Below the pieces are notes generated by a model. That model was not told the DNA's origin, did not search any database, and saw nothing but the letters and a program-made list of their open reading frames with translations. A DNA stretch of 64,000 nucleotides from contig JAQFVV010000187.1 in the NCBI GenBank assembly GCA_028023455.1, positions 700,597 through 764,596 of the forward strand, read 5' to 3'. A program made the translations under genes and the position numbers. Source of the stretch: Epiperipatus broadwayi. Its lineage: Eukaryota > Onychophora > Udeonychophora > Euonychophora > Peripatidae. Numbering within the stretch: the first letter of the stretch is position 1; each line of letters starts with the position of its first letter. Below, one piece after another: positions 49,161 to 59,557 of this stretch.

Positions 49161-49954
49161 TGCTATGTATCGATTATTAATTTAGCACTATAAAAAATGA
49201 GGCGTACGAGCACATTTAATTTTTCTTAATTAACAATGTTAACATTAATTTATACAGTTGGAATTGATAGAATATTTATACACACATAGCAATCTGGGAC
49301 ACATAATTATAATACATTAGATCAGAGGTCGCCAAAGTGGTTTATATAGACCCCCAGTAGTCTATTTAGGGGTCAATGGAAAAACAATTCTTAATATGCA
49401 AATCACAAATTTTTCATAAAACTATTGTTACACAATGTAAAATTACTTTAATAAATGTTTAAAATCATAAAATAATGTACAAACACAGTACCTAATAGTT
49501 TTATTTTAATTAACTGATAATTACTTTTTGGGGGCTCGATGGAGATTTCGAAAAATTTTATAGGGGTCTATGATCAAAAAAGTTTGGCGACCCCTGCATT
49601 AGATTATAAATGAAAGCATCTAGTAAGATATTAACTAGTTACACATAGGGCATACAAAAAATAAATAATGTAGGCAAGAATATCCTCTTCCATACCTAAA
49701 TCCCCTTTCTTCACCTTCAACAAGGATTCTACTGGGTAATGATTGCACTAAGTTTCAGGATGCATGTTGATGCCAAAAGAAGTTGCAGACTAATTAGTTA
49801 ACAGGTTTTTATAGTTCACACACTGTCCTTAGAGAAAACTTCTACTCTTCTATTATTGGTCAGTTCAGAATTGTCTGCTCAATCCATTTCTATTTATTTG
49901 CTTACTTGTCTTATTTAACACCTCATGTTTTTGACATGTACACACACACACACA
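49161..49954 (-). repeat. 5' LTR of Gypsy element 3, interrupted
   Basis: Begins TGCTATGTATCGATT. The LTR sequence breaks at CATTAGAT (49315-49322) for the hAT MITE and resumes at 49597. It ends in a CA repeat near 49940-49954. Confidence 0.65.
49323..49596. mobile_element. hAT-type MITE nested in the LTR of element 3
   Basis: 274 bp with ends CAGAGGTCGCCAAAG and its near-perfect inverse (CAGGGGTCGCCAAAC on the minus strand). Flanked by a perfect 8-bp duplication CATTAGAT (49315-49322, 49597-49604). Both features are hAT hallmarks. There is no transposase. The empty site is seen in the partner LTR at about 45090. Confidence 0.92.
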
Positions 49955-51936
49955 GAAGTATCTAATAAGAATATATCTGAGAATTTATACCACTGGATTC
50001 AGGATAACTATTTATTATTTTGTTTTAAAGTTATGACATCAGTTAGGGAAAACATGACCAAAGAAGAGTAATGCAAAGAATTATCATTTAAATAATGATA
50101 ATGATCTTAGAATGAAGTTTAGAAGAATTATAAAGGATCAATTTATTAATAAATTTCATGAGGATGGCTTTACTTAGTAAAATGATTATTTAGTTGCAAC
50201 TCTTAGAAGGAAAATCTTCAAACTGAATATCAGCTGCTACCTCCAACATTCAAAAAAAGAATAAAAAAAACAAAATTCACTAACAGTTTAAATTGAAATA
50301 CAAATAAAAAACAAAATTAATAAAAATGATAGAGAACTGATTTATTTTTTACTATTATTAAGTTTTTGTACAATTCCCACTATTTATATTTTAATTTCTT
50401 GGCTAAAACAGATTGCAAAATTTTTATGCATTCTTTTTATGCACAACATAAGATTTCCAATTTCAAATCAAATTGCAGCATTAATAAACTAAACTTATTT
50501 TCTAGTTTACAGAAATAAAATTCTATTACTTTATGCAAAATGGTTTTTCTGTAAGCAAAAATGTAATAGTGAGGCATTCTTCAAAAATCTTAATTTAATT
50601 TCTAGCAAAAAAGAGAACACATTACTAAATTTATATCATAATTTAATAACCAGTATTACATACCTGTAATCTGACTATTTTTCATATTCTAACTAATGCT
50701 CTTCAAAAAAGTACATTTTACTATATAGCTTCAGTCTTGCCTCTGAATAATATATATATACTGGGTGTATGTATTTGTAATTAATGAAAATAAACCATTC
50801 TCCTATAAATCATGAATAAATAACATTGTTATTTTCCATAACCTGATGAATATTGGTTTGCTTTCTTTAATTACATATACATTAAGTTATACTAATTTCA
50901 TGTTTATATATATTTCTGTAATCAAATTTTGCAAGATACATAATAAATATAAAAATTAAAGGCATCAACCCGGTTTATTTGAAAAGTGGAAATAATTAAA
51001 ATTCCTATCTATGCAGAAATATGTACATGTGTGCTTATTCCCAGTAAGGGCTATGCTTTTTGTAAATGTGTATATTGCATATTTCATGTATACCAAGAAT
51101 GATTATTGACATCTACCTGACATAATACGATTCTTGTAGTTTTTGAATTATGAGTTATGAGGTGAAGAGGTGTGCCATTTGAAGAAGATGATTTTACAAA
51201 ATTAGAAATTTTAGTATCAGGTCCTTGGGTTTTGTTATTTACTTTTGAACAATTGGCAATTATATATCATCTAAAAAAAATAATCTTACTTTTATTTTTT
51301 AAATAGCAAATTCAATGCATTATATCATACATAATTTTAAATATACAGACTCTGTTTGCCAAAAATATTGTCCAGAAAAAATTCAAGTAACTCCATAAAA
51401 TGCAGATATAACTAATAAGTAAGATATGCAAATCATTTTTTACTAAGATGGCATTTCTCTAAGGAATTTTTAAATCCTACTGATTTTACTAATTTCATCT
51501 ACAACAAACTTTTATCAAATATAAGTTAGGAGGAATGCATAAAGCTAAAGTTAATAAAAATAAACAGATTCTTTCTTGCAAATATAAAGTGAAATATGAT
51601 GACATTAATTAAGTAATTTAATATTAACTAAAGCTCTGACAATAAAATGAAAGTCAATACTTGCAATTTATGATATTAATGACAATTATTTGACCATTTT
51701 AAAAATGTTTTTTAAGAAAAAATAAAATAAAAAATTATAATAGAACCAATTTTATAATGCAGATACAATGTCAAAAGTAATGCATAACATAACTTACATT
51801 ATCATTTATAAATTAAAAATTATAATAAGGAGTAACTAATTATTTTAAATACAGAACATGTAAAATATGAAAAAACAGAAGAACATTGTTTTTTTAGAAA
51901 AAATGCAAATTGATCCTTGTATTTAACTATGTTAAT
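49955..51936. other. AT-rich stretch with one exon-like piece
   Basis: 51117-51266 on the minus strand is open for 50 codons (NKTQGPDTKISNF, SSSSNGTPLHL) and ends at a good donor CAG|GTAGAT. However the likely acceptor TTTTTTTAG puts a TGA in frame at once, so it is not called. A CAG|GTATGT donor-like word on the minus strand near 50650 has no open exon. Confidence 0.35.
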
Positions 51937-52005
51937 TTAATTCTGACTCTTGTGGGAGGGAGAGCTATTATTCTCTTCACAATTCTTCATGAGAGATTTT
52001 ATTGT
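51937..52005 (-). CDS. Terminal coding exon of an unidentified minus-strand gene
   Basis: After a pyrimidine-rich tract and TTTACTGAG acceptor the exon reads TIKSLMKNCEENNSSPSHKSQ and N, then TAA. It starts in phase 0, which fits the exon at 53656-53746 that ends in phase 0. The upstream frame also stays open (HIGLLFIVMALFFTE), so the acceptor could be elsewhere. No family recognised. Confidence 0.4.
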   Translation of the reverse strand, partial: TIKSLMKNCEENNSSPSHKSQN

Positions 52006-52202
52006 CTCAGTAAAGAAAAGAGCCATTACAATGAAAAGTAAACCAATATGACAGAGAGAATGAAAGAAGAATCACTAGATAAACCATTAAAAAGTAAATA
52101 TTATTTAAATTTTCAATACTCTATATCTGAGATCAATCAAGTCAAAAAGACATTGTCCTTGGTAATCAATTGAAAAATTCCTGGATAAAAATATAAATAG
52201 TG

Positions 52203-52813
52203 CATATATGTGTTCAAGTGTATCAGTGTTATGAGATAGTGTGGAAAGTGGTGGGTCGTGTAAAAGTCTGTGCTCATATACCCTATATATTACATATATA
52301 AACTCAGGTATATAATAAGCCTGCGTATTTCAGTTATTACATAGAAGAGATGTCTGCCCATCCCTTATATATGTATTAAATGGATTATGTCCTGTACATG
52401 AGGGGTCAGATTGACCTTAGGTCAACATGGGTGTGACAAGAATCTCGGCCTTATGGTGGTCTTTGAGTATTTCCATCATCAGATTTTCAATTGGATGGAC
52501 GGTTGAAGAGTTGGAGTGTGGAATAGATTAAAGCCTGTCCATTAAAGCATGAGGATTGGCTATCTTAATATATATCTGAGCATTTATAGCATATATGTGT
52601 AAAGATGGTAATCTGAACCAACTGATGATTGCTGGTTTAGCATGAAATATGTATATTGGTGATTATTTATCTTTTCAACATATATGTGTTCAAGTGTATC
52701 AGTGTTATGAGATAGTATGAAAAGTGGCGAGTCGTGAGAAAGTCTGTGCTCATACACCCTATATATTATATATATAAACTCAGGTATATAAAAAGCCTGT
52801 GTGTTTTAGTTAT
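52203..52813 (+). mobile_element. Retrozyme-like element with terminal direct repeats and hammerhead ribozyme
   Basis: Two 135-bp direct repeats (52203-52337 and 52679-52813, about 90% alike) bound a 341-bp middle. The whole is flanked by the same 9 bases TAAATAGTG (52194-52202 and 52814-52822), which implies insertion as a unit. Ends are CATATATG..TTAT, not TG..CA, so it is not an ordinary LTR element. The middle carries a hammerhead fold at 52610-52664 and no reading frame. Known elements with ribozymes and direct repeats are retrozymes and Penelope-like elements. It lies in the intron between the two minus-strand exons. Confidence 0.65.
52610..52664 (+). ncRNA. Hammerhead ribozyme, nearly complete (type I, minimal stem III)
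   Basis: Core CTGATGA 52622-52628 and GAAA 52644-52647. Stem I ACCAA/TTGGT (52617-52621 with 52656-52660), extended by AATC/GATT across a TGA bulge. Stem II TGCT/AGCA (52630-52633 with 52639-52642), five-base loop. Stem III ATA/TAT (52647-52649 with 52652-52654), loop TG. Cleavage is predicted after A52655 (AUA, an allowed NUH site). One flaw: positions 10.1 and 11.1 (T52629, T52643) do not form the usual G-C pair, which may weaken activity. Confidence 0.65.
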
Positions 52814-52822
52814 TAAATAGTG

Positions 52823-53655
52823 TTATTATATATATTGATATTATAAATATTAATCTATTAAAATCTAATACTTCTCAAAGTCAAACTTTTAAATAAAGGC
52901 TAAGCTTTATTACTAAATCAATTAGGTAAAAAATGTTGAATTTGCAGTGATATTCTTGCTAGACTTTGATGAATAAAAGTGATTATTTAATACAATTTCA
53001 TTTTAACAGAAATTAAAGGCTTCTTCTAAAGTAATTCTAAAAAAAGATGAGAATATTTTATATTTATTAAAAGAACTTTTTATAAAATATAAAGATATCA
53101 TAAAAAAGTTTAAAGTTCATTTTAAACTATTTGCTACTTTATAAAAAATTATTTGGGAAGTCTATTTAATGAAATCCAAAACAAAATATAAATAAAGTCT
53201 CCTTAATGAAATTCAAAACATAAAGTAAATTAACCAGGAATGGATTGCATTGCTTATAAGGTGCACAAAATATGATAAATTAACTACTTTGTATTGTTTT
53301 AATTACAAATATATAGATATATGTATACAGAGTTTATTTTTACAACTATGGCATATATGTAAAGGATAAAACAGTTTAGGTAGCCCATTGGATGGCAAAG
53401 ACTTTCCCATAAAGAAATAAAAGAGAAGACATTATTAACCATGTTTTACAATATGGTGATAGTTTGAAGAGTTTTCTATCTTTGTTTTATCTTTTATCAT
53501 TATTTTATTTATTTTTTACTATTTTTTTTTAAATTGATACTTTAATTTACACAGCAATTACAATATATATTATTTTCATAAATTTATACATGAATTTAAG
53601 ACCTTAAACCAACTTTTACTATATAACTGGTAATTTGCAATAAATAATATAATAC
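52823..53655. other. AT-rich intron-like spacer
   Basis: No coding sequence or repeat end recognised. It lies between the retrozyme-like element and the minus-strand exon at 53656. Confidence 0.4.
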
Positions 53656-53746
53656 CTTAGCTTTGAATCCAGTTCTTCCTGGAACAGGAACAAGTCCTCT
53701 AAGCAAGTCGACTAGAGACAGAAGAGTAATCTCAAGCGAATGACCA
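53656..53746 (-). CDS. Internal coding exon of an unidentified minus-strand gene
   Basis: 91 bp with acceptor TTAAATTAG and donor AAG|GTATTA. Only one frame is open and it reads GHSLEITLLSLVDLLRGLVP, then VPGRTGFKAK: an amphipathic Leu-rich helix and a basic turn. Base composition is far less AT-rich than both flanks, as expected for a real exon. Start phase 1, end phase 0. I do not recognise the family; the helix could be part of a HEAT/armadillo-type protein. Confidence 0.55.
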
Positions 53747-53960
53747 CTAATTTAAAAAAGTATAACCAAATTAAAAATCTTTTTTTAAATAATAGACATA
53801 AAAAAAATTTATATGAAATGCTTTTATTGACTGTGCACTAAAAAGAAATCAAATAATTGTTTCTTCAACCACAATTGGAGTTTTTAGATATACATATACT
53901 CTTATATGAATTCTATTTTATACTCTGAATGCATATATTATATTCATTATGTGTACATAA

Positions 53961-54211
53961 TTATATATGTATAATAAATCAGTAACTAAGTTTTCTATTC
54001 AAATTGATAGGTTTGTTTTAATTTTAAAAGTTGTTTCTAAAAAAAAAATGCTAAAGAAAAAAAAATTGGCGATCTCTTTTAACTTTTTGTGATTGTTTTA
54101 AATAATGCGATTTTTCTAGTTTACTTTTTTAAAAAAACAATTGTTTTAAAATAAAAATAGAAACACTTTAAAATAGAAAACTTAGTTACTGGTTTATTAT
54201 ACATATATAAG
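53961..54211. mobile_element. 250-bp MITE with inverted ends
   Basis: TATATATGTATAATAAAYCAGTAACTAAG..TTCTATT occurs at the left (from 53961) and in reverse complement at the right (to 54211), almost perfectly over more than 35 bases. Weaker pairing continues inward (GTTTTAATTTTAAAA, GTTTCTA). No frame. Superfamily unknown. Confidence 0.7.
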
Positions 54212-54541
54212 TATGCACACAAACTAATTATGATCTATACATTAAGAGTTTTAAATAGTTTAAAAAATGTTATTAAATTGATGTGATGATGTTGTTGTGA
54301 TGTGATGCACTGTGACTTCTTCTTATATAAAGTTAGGAATCTCTCAGAAACTATGCCCTGAGAAACCTGTTAGCTATTTTACCTTCTCTTTCTATTCTCC
54401 ACCCTATGTTTTCCTATATCCTGCTCCATCCCATTTCCATAAAAAAATATTTGTCAACTCCATTGTCTTTATATCTAAATCCCCTTTATCTTTTCCGAAA
54501 CCCAGCATAAAAACCAATAACCTACTTTCTCTATAATCACT

Positions 54542-54790
54542 TTATTTATATTTATTCTTCCACAACTTCATTATTTGTAACCTTTCTGCTTTCAGGCATT
54601 TACATTCAATTAACAGATACCTAATATTTTCTATGCCTTTCTTACACAACTTGCAGACTAAATCACCCACATTTTTCCATTTATGTGTATATTCCCTTGT
54701 TGCTAAAGATCTCATTTGAGCCTTAAACAGTAAACTACTTTCTTTGCTATTTTCATAAATTAATCGCACCCAATATTCCGTTTACTTCTA
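54542..54790 (-). pseudogene. Non-LTR retrotransposon C-terminal fragment
   Basis: Open piece on the minus strand with EYWVRLIYENSKESSLLFKA (start outside the Met), then TREYTHKWKN and a cysteine pattern CKLCKKGIENIRYLLIECKCL. CxxC..(x)..HLL.EC is the zinc-finger tail of non-LTR ORF2 proteins, here with the His changed. It stops soon after; no upstream RT is readable. It is not the same family as the RTE copies. Confidence 0.5.
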
Positions 54791-54799
54791 TATATATAT

Positions 54800-55491
54800 T
54801 TTTAAAAAAAATAATTAAACTGCCCTCTCGTGACCATTATTTAAAATAAATGAAAATTCTAGGAATAATTGTTAACTGCAAAACGTGAAATTATTGAATA
54901 TTTTTCCCACCTCTGTTTCATATCTATCAAAACAGTTGCCATATTGAAAAGATAAGTATTTTAAGAGGAGTAAGGTGATAGTTATATATCAATTTTCAAA
55001 CAATTCTATTGAATTTAAATAAATTAAACCTTGATTTTAAAATTTCATTCTAACTTGAATAAGATCAGAAGTTTGCAAACAAACAAAAAGATTTTCCAAA
55101 ATCAACAAAAGCATTTAATAATAATAATACATAAAAGTACATCAAAAAAATTAGTAAAATAACTGTGGTGATAGAATTATGAGAGAGTTTACAGCACTGA
55201 ATGATTAAAATATTATTTAATTAAAGAAATACGTACAAAAAATGGACAAGTTGATTAATTTACATATGCATTTGCATACATTACCATTTAATAATATCAC
55301 AACAAGGATTTAAAATCTATGTTGGCTATGATTATGAGAGATAATACCTTGAAAGTGCTTAGCCTATATTGATTTACTTTGATTGTTTGCCATTAACAGC
55401 TTCTTCACCCAGCATTTTAAAGTGCTTGTATATACTCTTAATAATATATTAAAAATGATAAGTAACTTTATCGACTATATAAATAAGCAAG
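54800..55491. other. AT-rich spacer
   Basis: Nothing recognised. Ends at the TA target of the Tigger-like element. Confidence 0.4.
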
Positions 55492-55493
55492 TA

Positions 55494-56383
55494 CACCTGG
55501 GTCTCGTTTTATACGAATTGTTTTAATGCGATTTTGAAGTTATGCGATTCATATTTCTTCTTAATATCTTTCATATTTCACTATATTTATTAGATATCAA
55601 GAAATTTAAATTATTAATAACATATTTTGACTTGAAATACTTTTTTTTTCTTTCAAAAATATAATGTTATATTAGCAGTTAACATGAATATGACCTGAAG
55701 CTGTATTTAGAATCTTAGCTTCTATGTAAATAACCTACTTATACTAATGAGTAAATAATAATAATAGATTATACTTACATATAAAAATATCACAATAAAT
55801 ATTCAAAAATTTTAAACTTTTAAAACGTATTTTGTTAGATATAACAGAAATAATTTTTTAGATTGTTAAAATAAATAACGAAGATTTTATTGATTTTTTA
55901 AACTGAAAATAATCTTTCTAATGATAATGTATAATCTTTTTGTTTTGATTGCGATCTCATTTTTTTAATATAGAAACAAAACCATTAACACAGCACAAGA
56001 CTGAAAGTGGCGCTAGTTGTACATCACATCATGAATCTGATTTCTTATCAGTTCACAAACGAATGAATATTGTCAAATAGCAGTAATGATTAAAATATGT
56101 ATGAAAAAATGTAAAATTAAATACTGTAGTTAATAAAAAAAGTTTATCTTGGATTTTTTTTTTTCAAATATTTGAAATTTTTTATTAGTCATACTTTATT
56201 TCTTTATTTTTTTAATGCGAATTTTAAAATAATTTTTCCTTGTTGCTTTGCTTTTATAAGATTTCTGAAAATTATTGGAACATATCCCCCATTTTTCAAG
56301 GTAAGTTAAGTCTATTTTTGTGCGATTTCTTTTATGCGCATTTTCTGAGGAACCTATCTACCACATAAAATGAGACCCAGGTG
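55494..56383. mobile_element. Tigger/pogo-like non-autonomous DNA transposon
   Basis: Ends CACCTGGGTCTCGTTTTAT and, inverted, CACCTGGGTCTCATTTTAT, flanked by TA on both sides (55492-55493, 56384-56385). Subterminal GCGATT/TGCGCATTTT motifs repeat near both ends. A TA target and an end of the form CA..CCTCGTTTTAT followed by TGCG words are typical of Tigger/pogo (Tc1/mariner group). The inside has no transposase frame. Confidence 0.75.
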
Positions 56384-56385
56384 TA

Positions 56386-57235
56386 TATTCAAAGCTTCTA
56401 AACAAGCTTTTATATAATTACTTTTGAAATAATATTGAATAGAATAGATTGAATAATTTATTTAAATTCCAACAATGATTTAATTGCATGCTATTAGAGC
56501 ATTGGTTGAGGTCGAACCTTGAATAAATTATGAATCATGCCTTCTTTTATCTTCTATTTATAGCAGCCTATCTTATGAGACACTCCACTGACTTTATTGA
56601 AGCCAAACACATGATTTATCTCCTTTCATACTTTAAACAAGTTGCACTGCAATTAGGATGCTTTTGAATAGTTGTATTGAGAGAATTTGCTGTTTGCCCT
56701 TTCTGTTATGTCTACCCCCCCCCCCTTTCTATGTCTTTTTTACAGAATACCTCCAATTTTTTTTCTTAAATTATCAATAAGTATTTTATCTCAATTTTCT
56801 AACACTAACTTTCCAATTTGAATTTTCCACTTTTTTTCCATAGCCATTATAAAAACTTAACTCAATATTAACTTTTGATTTTTTTTTTTTTTAAATCTCA
56901 ATACTTCTGCTCCCTAATCTAAATACTTTGAGAGATCAATATTTATTCTAAATTCACCAAACACAGCAAAAATTATTTGTTGTGTACAAGAGTATCTAGT
57001 AAATAATTGACAAAGGCAGAATTGAGATGATAAGCTAATAGTTTAATTTAAATAACTGCTGTGTCCAACAGCACTCTATTGCCAGCTGGATTGCAAACAC
57101 AACTAAATAAAGAAATACTAAGAATATTGTGAAACAGCTCAGCAAGTAATTTAAAGGTAACAGTTTTATTTATAGAGAGTTAAACATGAAAATAATAATC
57201 ATTAGCAATTATATAAACTATATATATCTATTTCA
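56386..57235. other. Spacer with a possible solo LTR start
   Basis: A 12-base C run lies at about 56717. TGTTGTGTACAAGAG near 56979 resembles the LTR start of element 1, and a TTTACA end near 57504 would make a solo LTR of about 525 bp. No target duplication supports it. A plus frame 56515-56658 (MNHAFFYLLFIAAYL...) is probably chance. Confidence 0.3.
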
Positions 57236-57475
57236 CTAAACATAAAATATAGTCCTGGACCTATTGAGTGTCCCTAAGTTTACTTTTGTACATCCGGAGA
57301 TAAACTTCTCCACAAGGCTAAGGTGAAGTAGAGGTGCATGCGTCAGCATTCCTGGAGCTTCACCTAGCAAGTCCTGTTCTTGTTCTTCTATACACAATCC
57401 TGGGTGTGTAGAATGTCCCTTTTGATTGGCCAGCAGCTGCCCACATGGTGGTCCATCTCTAGTTTCCATATTCAA
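57236..57475 (-). other. GC-richer 79-codon open frame, probably repeat DNA
   Basis: MNMETRDGPPCGQLL... has no recognised domain. The higher GC block 57240-57480 sits inside the possible solo LTR and is better explained as old transposon sequence than as a gene. Confidence 0.3.
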
Positions 57476-57943
57476 TTCTTGTAATCAAATAGCACAGTTT
57501 ACATTCTAATTATCTATTTTTAGCAATGTGTTTTCATTGCCATCAACATTCCAATGTTCCAGTGGCTTTCTTTACTTTAACTAAGATTAATATCTCTGCT
57601 AATACTGATTATTTATCAGTGTAGCTAATCTTTAAAAGTATGAGATTTACTCTTTTATTTAAAATTATTTAATTAATCTAAGTGCTTTTTAAAATGATGT
57701 GTATGTCTTCAGCATATATGCACATACATTTACTTTTATAGATATAATATCATTTTACTAAATACTACATATTTTATGTATATATAAGAATATACATACA
57801 TGGTTAACATACCTCCTCCAAGTTCAGAGGATTCCCGTTTTATTTGTTTCCTATTCTCTGAACTTAAAACCTAATAACTAAGATATGAGAGAATTTTTCT
57901 TTCAAGGTTTGTAGTATTTTCATTTGGAACTGCATTGCTGTTA

Positions 57944-58273
57944 CAGCTTTTCCAAAACAACTGCAGAATTGTCTGTACTTTCATTCTTCCACAACTGGTT
58001 GATGTGCTTATGTAACACACTTTTCCATCCACTATTTAGTCAATTACCACTTAATTGGTGTACAATTTCAGCCTTTGTCCAATCCGTCGATTTTTTTCTG
58101 ACCCATATGCATTCTCTAAGTACAAATTTGTAGTTTGGAACAAAAGGTGCTTCATTATCTTTGGATAACCTACTTTCAGCAAGCTTGGTCCACAATTTAC
58201 GACTTAGATATTTCAGTGGGGTAATTTCTAGACTTCTTTCCAGTATTCGAGCATCACCTGATTTCCCAAGTGA
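57944..58273 (-). pseudogene. Coding-like fragment with an in-frame stop, family unknown
   Basis: Minus strand 58273-58043 is open for 77 codons without a Met (DARILERSLEITPLKYLSRK, then LWTKLAESRL, VLRECIWVRKKSTDWTKAEI). After a TGA at 58040-58042 the same frame continues for 32 codons (SGWKSVLHKHINQLWKN). Amino-acid texture is protein-like (Trp, charged helices). AATATAG just upstream could be an acceptor. It may be a broken exon of the minus-strand gene or a transposon protein; I recognise no family. Confidence 0.4.
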
Positions 58274-58704
58274 CTATATTTGTTATCACCATCATTGATT
58301 ATCTAATAAGAGGCAGGTCTCATACATCACCCAGAACATTTCCAAGCTAAAATAATAATAAAATTTGGAATCACAGGATATTCAAGAGAGGTGCCAGTCA
58401 TAAGCTGATTAAAATCTGCTCATATGCATATATTAATTGCCCATTCTTTCATGCAAAACTTCAGGATTAAAAGTTTTTAATCAATATAGTATCACTCATT
58501 TTATTTTTCTTTCTATTCATACATGTGAAACACTGAACCATAATAAATATATATTTATTTATTTATTTATTTTTAAATCCTATTCTAATTAACTGAATCA
58601 TTAAATAAATTGCTATTGTTTTGTATATCAGTTTAAATGAATTACAGAATGGAAATATATAATTTTTTTGTAAAGTAATGTACCAAGGAAATAAAAGTGA
58701 TTAG

Positions 58705-59355
58705 TGCAGTGTCCTCAGCTGTAGCTGAACGATCACAAATATTAATACTTAATTATAAATAAAAACTACCGATTAATTTATTAGATCTTTATTGGTACAT
58801 AATAAATCACACTAACAACAGTTATAGATGATTGGTTAACATATATATATATATATATATACATAATCTGACTGCATTAAATTCAAATTCCCCTCTCTGT
58901 CTACAGTAATAATAAATGTACAGTACCTTGACTAGGTGACGAAAATAACCCTCATAAGAGCCACTTAGGGCGTTTAAAAATTATATTAAGACCGGTGCGG
59001 TCTGCTATTACTCTAATCGGCTGGATTCACCTACAGGCGCCGAGAACCTGGGATCACAGTCAGAAAAGCAGCAGCACTCATGAAGAACCAAAAGCACAAG
59101 AGAGCAATGTATATTTTTGCCGCCCTTTTCTAATTGCTAAGTTTGGAAATCGCACTCTCGTCACTTCTTTTCTGGAGTATTAATACATTTTCTCGCGTGT
59201 GTGTAAATGGCTTCATTTGGTTATTAATTCCCTTGATCCAATCTGTTACACAATGCCTCTGTAATTACTTTATTTAGCCAATGCAGCCCGATCTAATTAT
59301 TTTCATTTAATTAAATGTGTGCCTTTACTGGCTCTATTTACATATGTATACAACA
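58705..59355 (-). repeat. 3' LTR of Gypsy element 2
   Basis: 651 bp, TGCAGTGTCC..ATACAACA on the plus strand (TGTTG..TGCA in element orientation). It carries a TA microsatellite near 58841-58860 that is longer than in the other LTR, plus scattered substitutions. Confidence 0.92.
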
Positions 59356-59364
59356 CCTCCCCTT
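59356..59364 (-). promoter_or_regulatory. Polypurine tract of Gypsy element 2
   Basis: AAGGGGAGG on the minus strand, directly before the TGTTG start of the 3' LTR. It is short but at the expected place. Confidence 0.7.
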
Positions 59365-59557
59365 ACTCCAGAAAAGATAGTTGCGTAATGCACTATATAC
59401 AGTCTTTTAGTTTGACCAGTCTCCGGATTTTCCATTTCGTTCTGGCTGTATTGCTTTGTGTTTCATGTAGCTTTGAGTTCGATGCTGTATCATTCTCACT
59501 ATTCATTGGTGCTGTCTCTGTCTCCATTGGTCACTGTTGTTTCATTTCTGTGGTTTG

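Larger units (their letters stand above)
44926..49954 (-). mobile_element. Old, decayed Ty3/Gypsy element 3
   Basis: Minus-strand element with recognisable LTRs (44926-45389 and 49161-49954, the latter enlarged by a nested MITE) and scattered gag-pol scraps in the right order. LTR copies are clearly diverged, and the coding part has stops throughout. It is related to element 2 by similar wording of protease and integrase motifs. No target duplication could be seen. Confidence 0.8.

Noticed and set aside
51117-51266. Coding exon on the minus strand
   Set aside because: The only good acceptor leaves a TGA in frame, so the model does not close.
52470-52500. CTGATGATGGAAA on the minus strand as a second hammerhead in the same element
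   Set aside because: Only two bases separate CTGATGA and GAAA, so stem II cannot form.
56515-56658. 45-residue plus-strand frame starting MNHAFFYLLFIAAYL as a secreted peptide gene
   Set aside because: Frames of this length are expected by chance in a window this size; no supporting signals.
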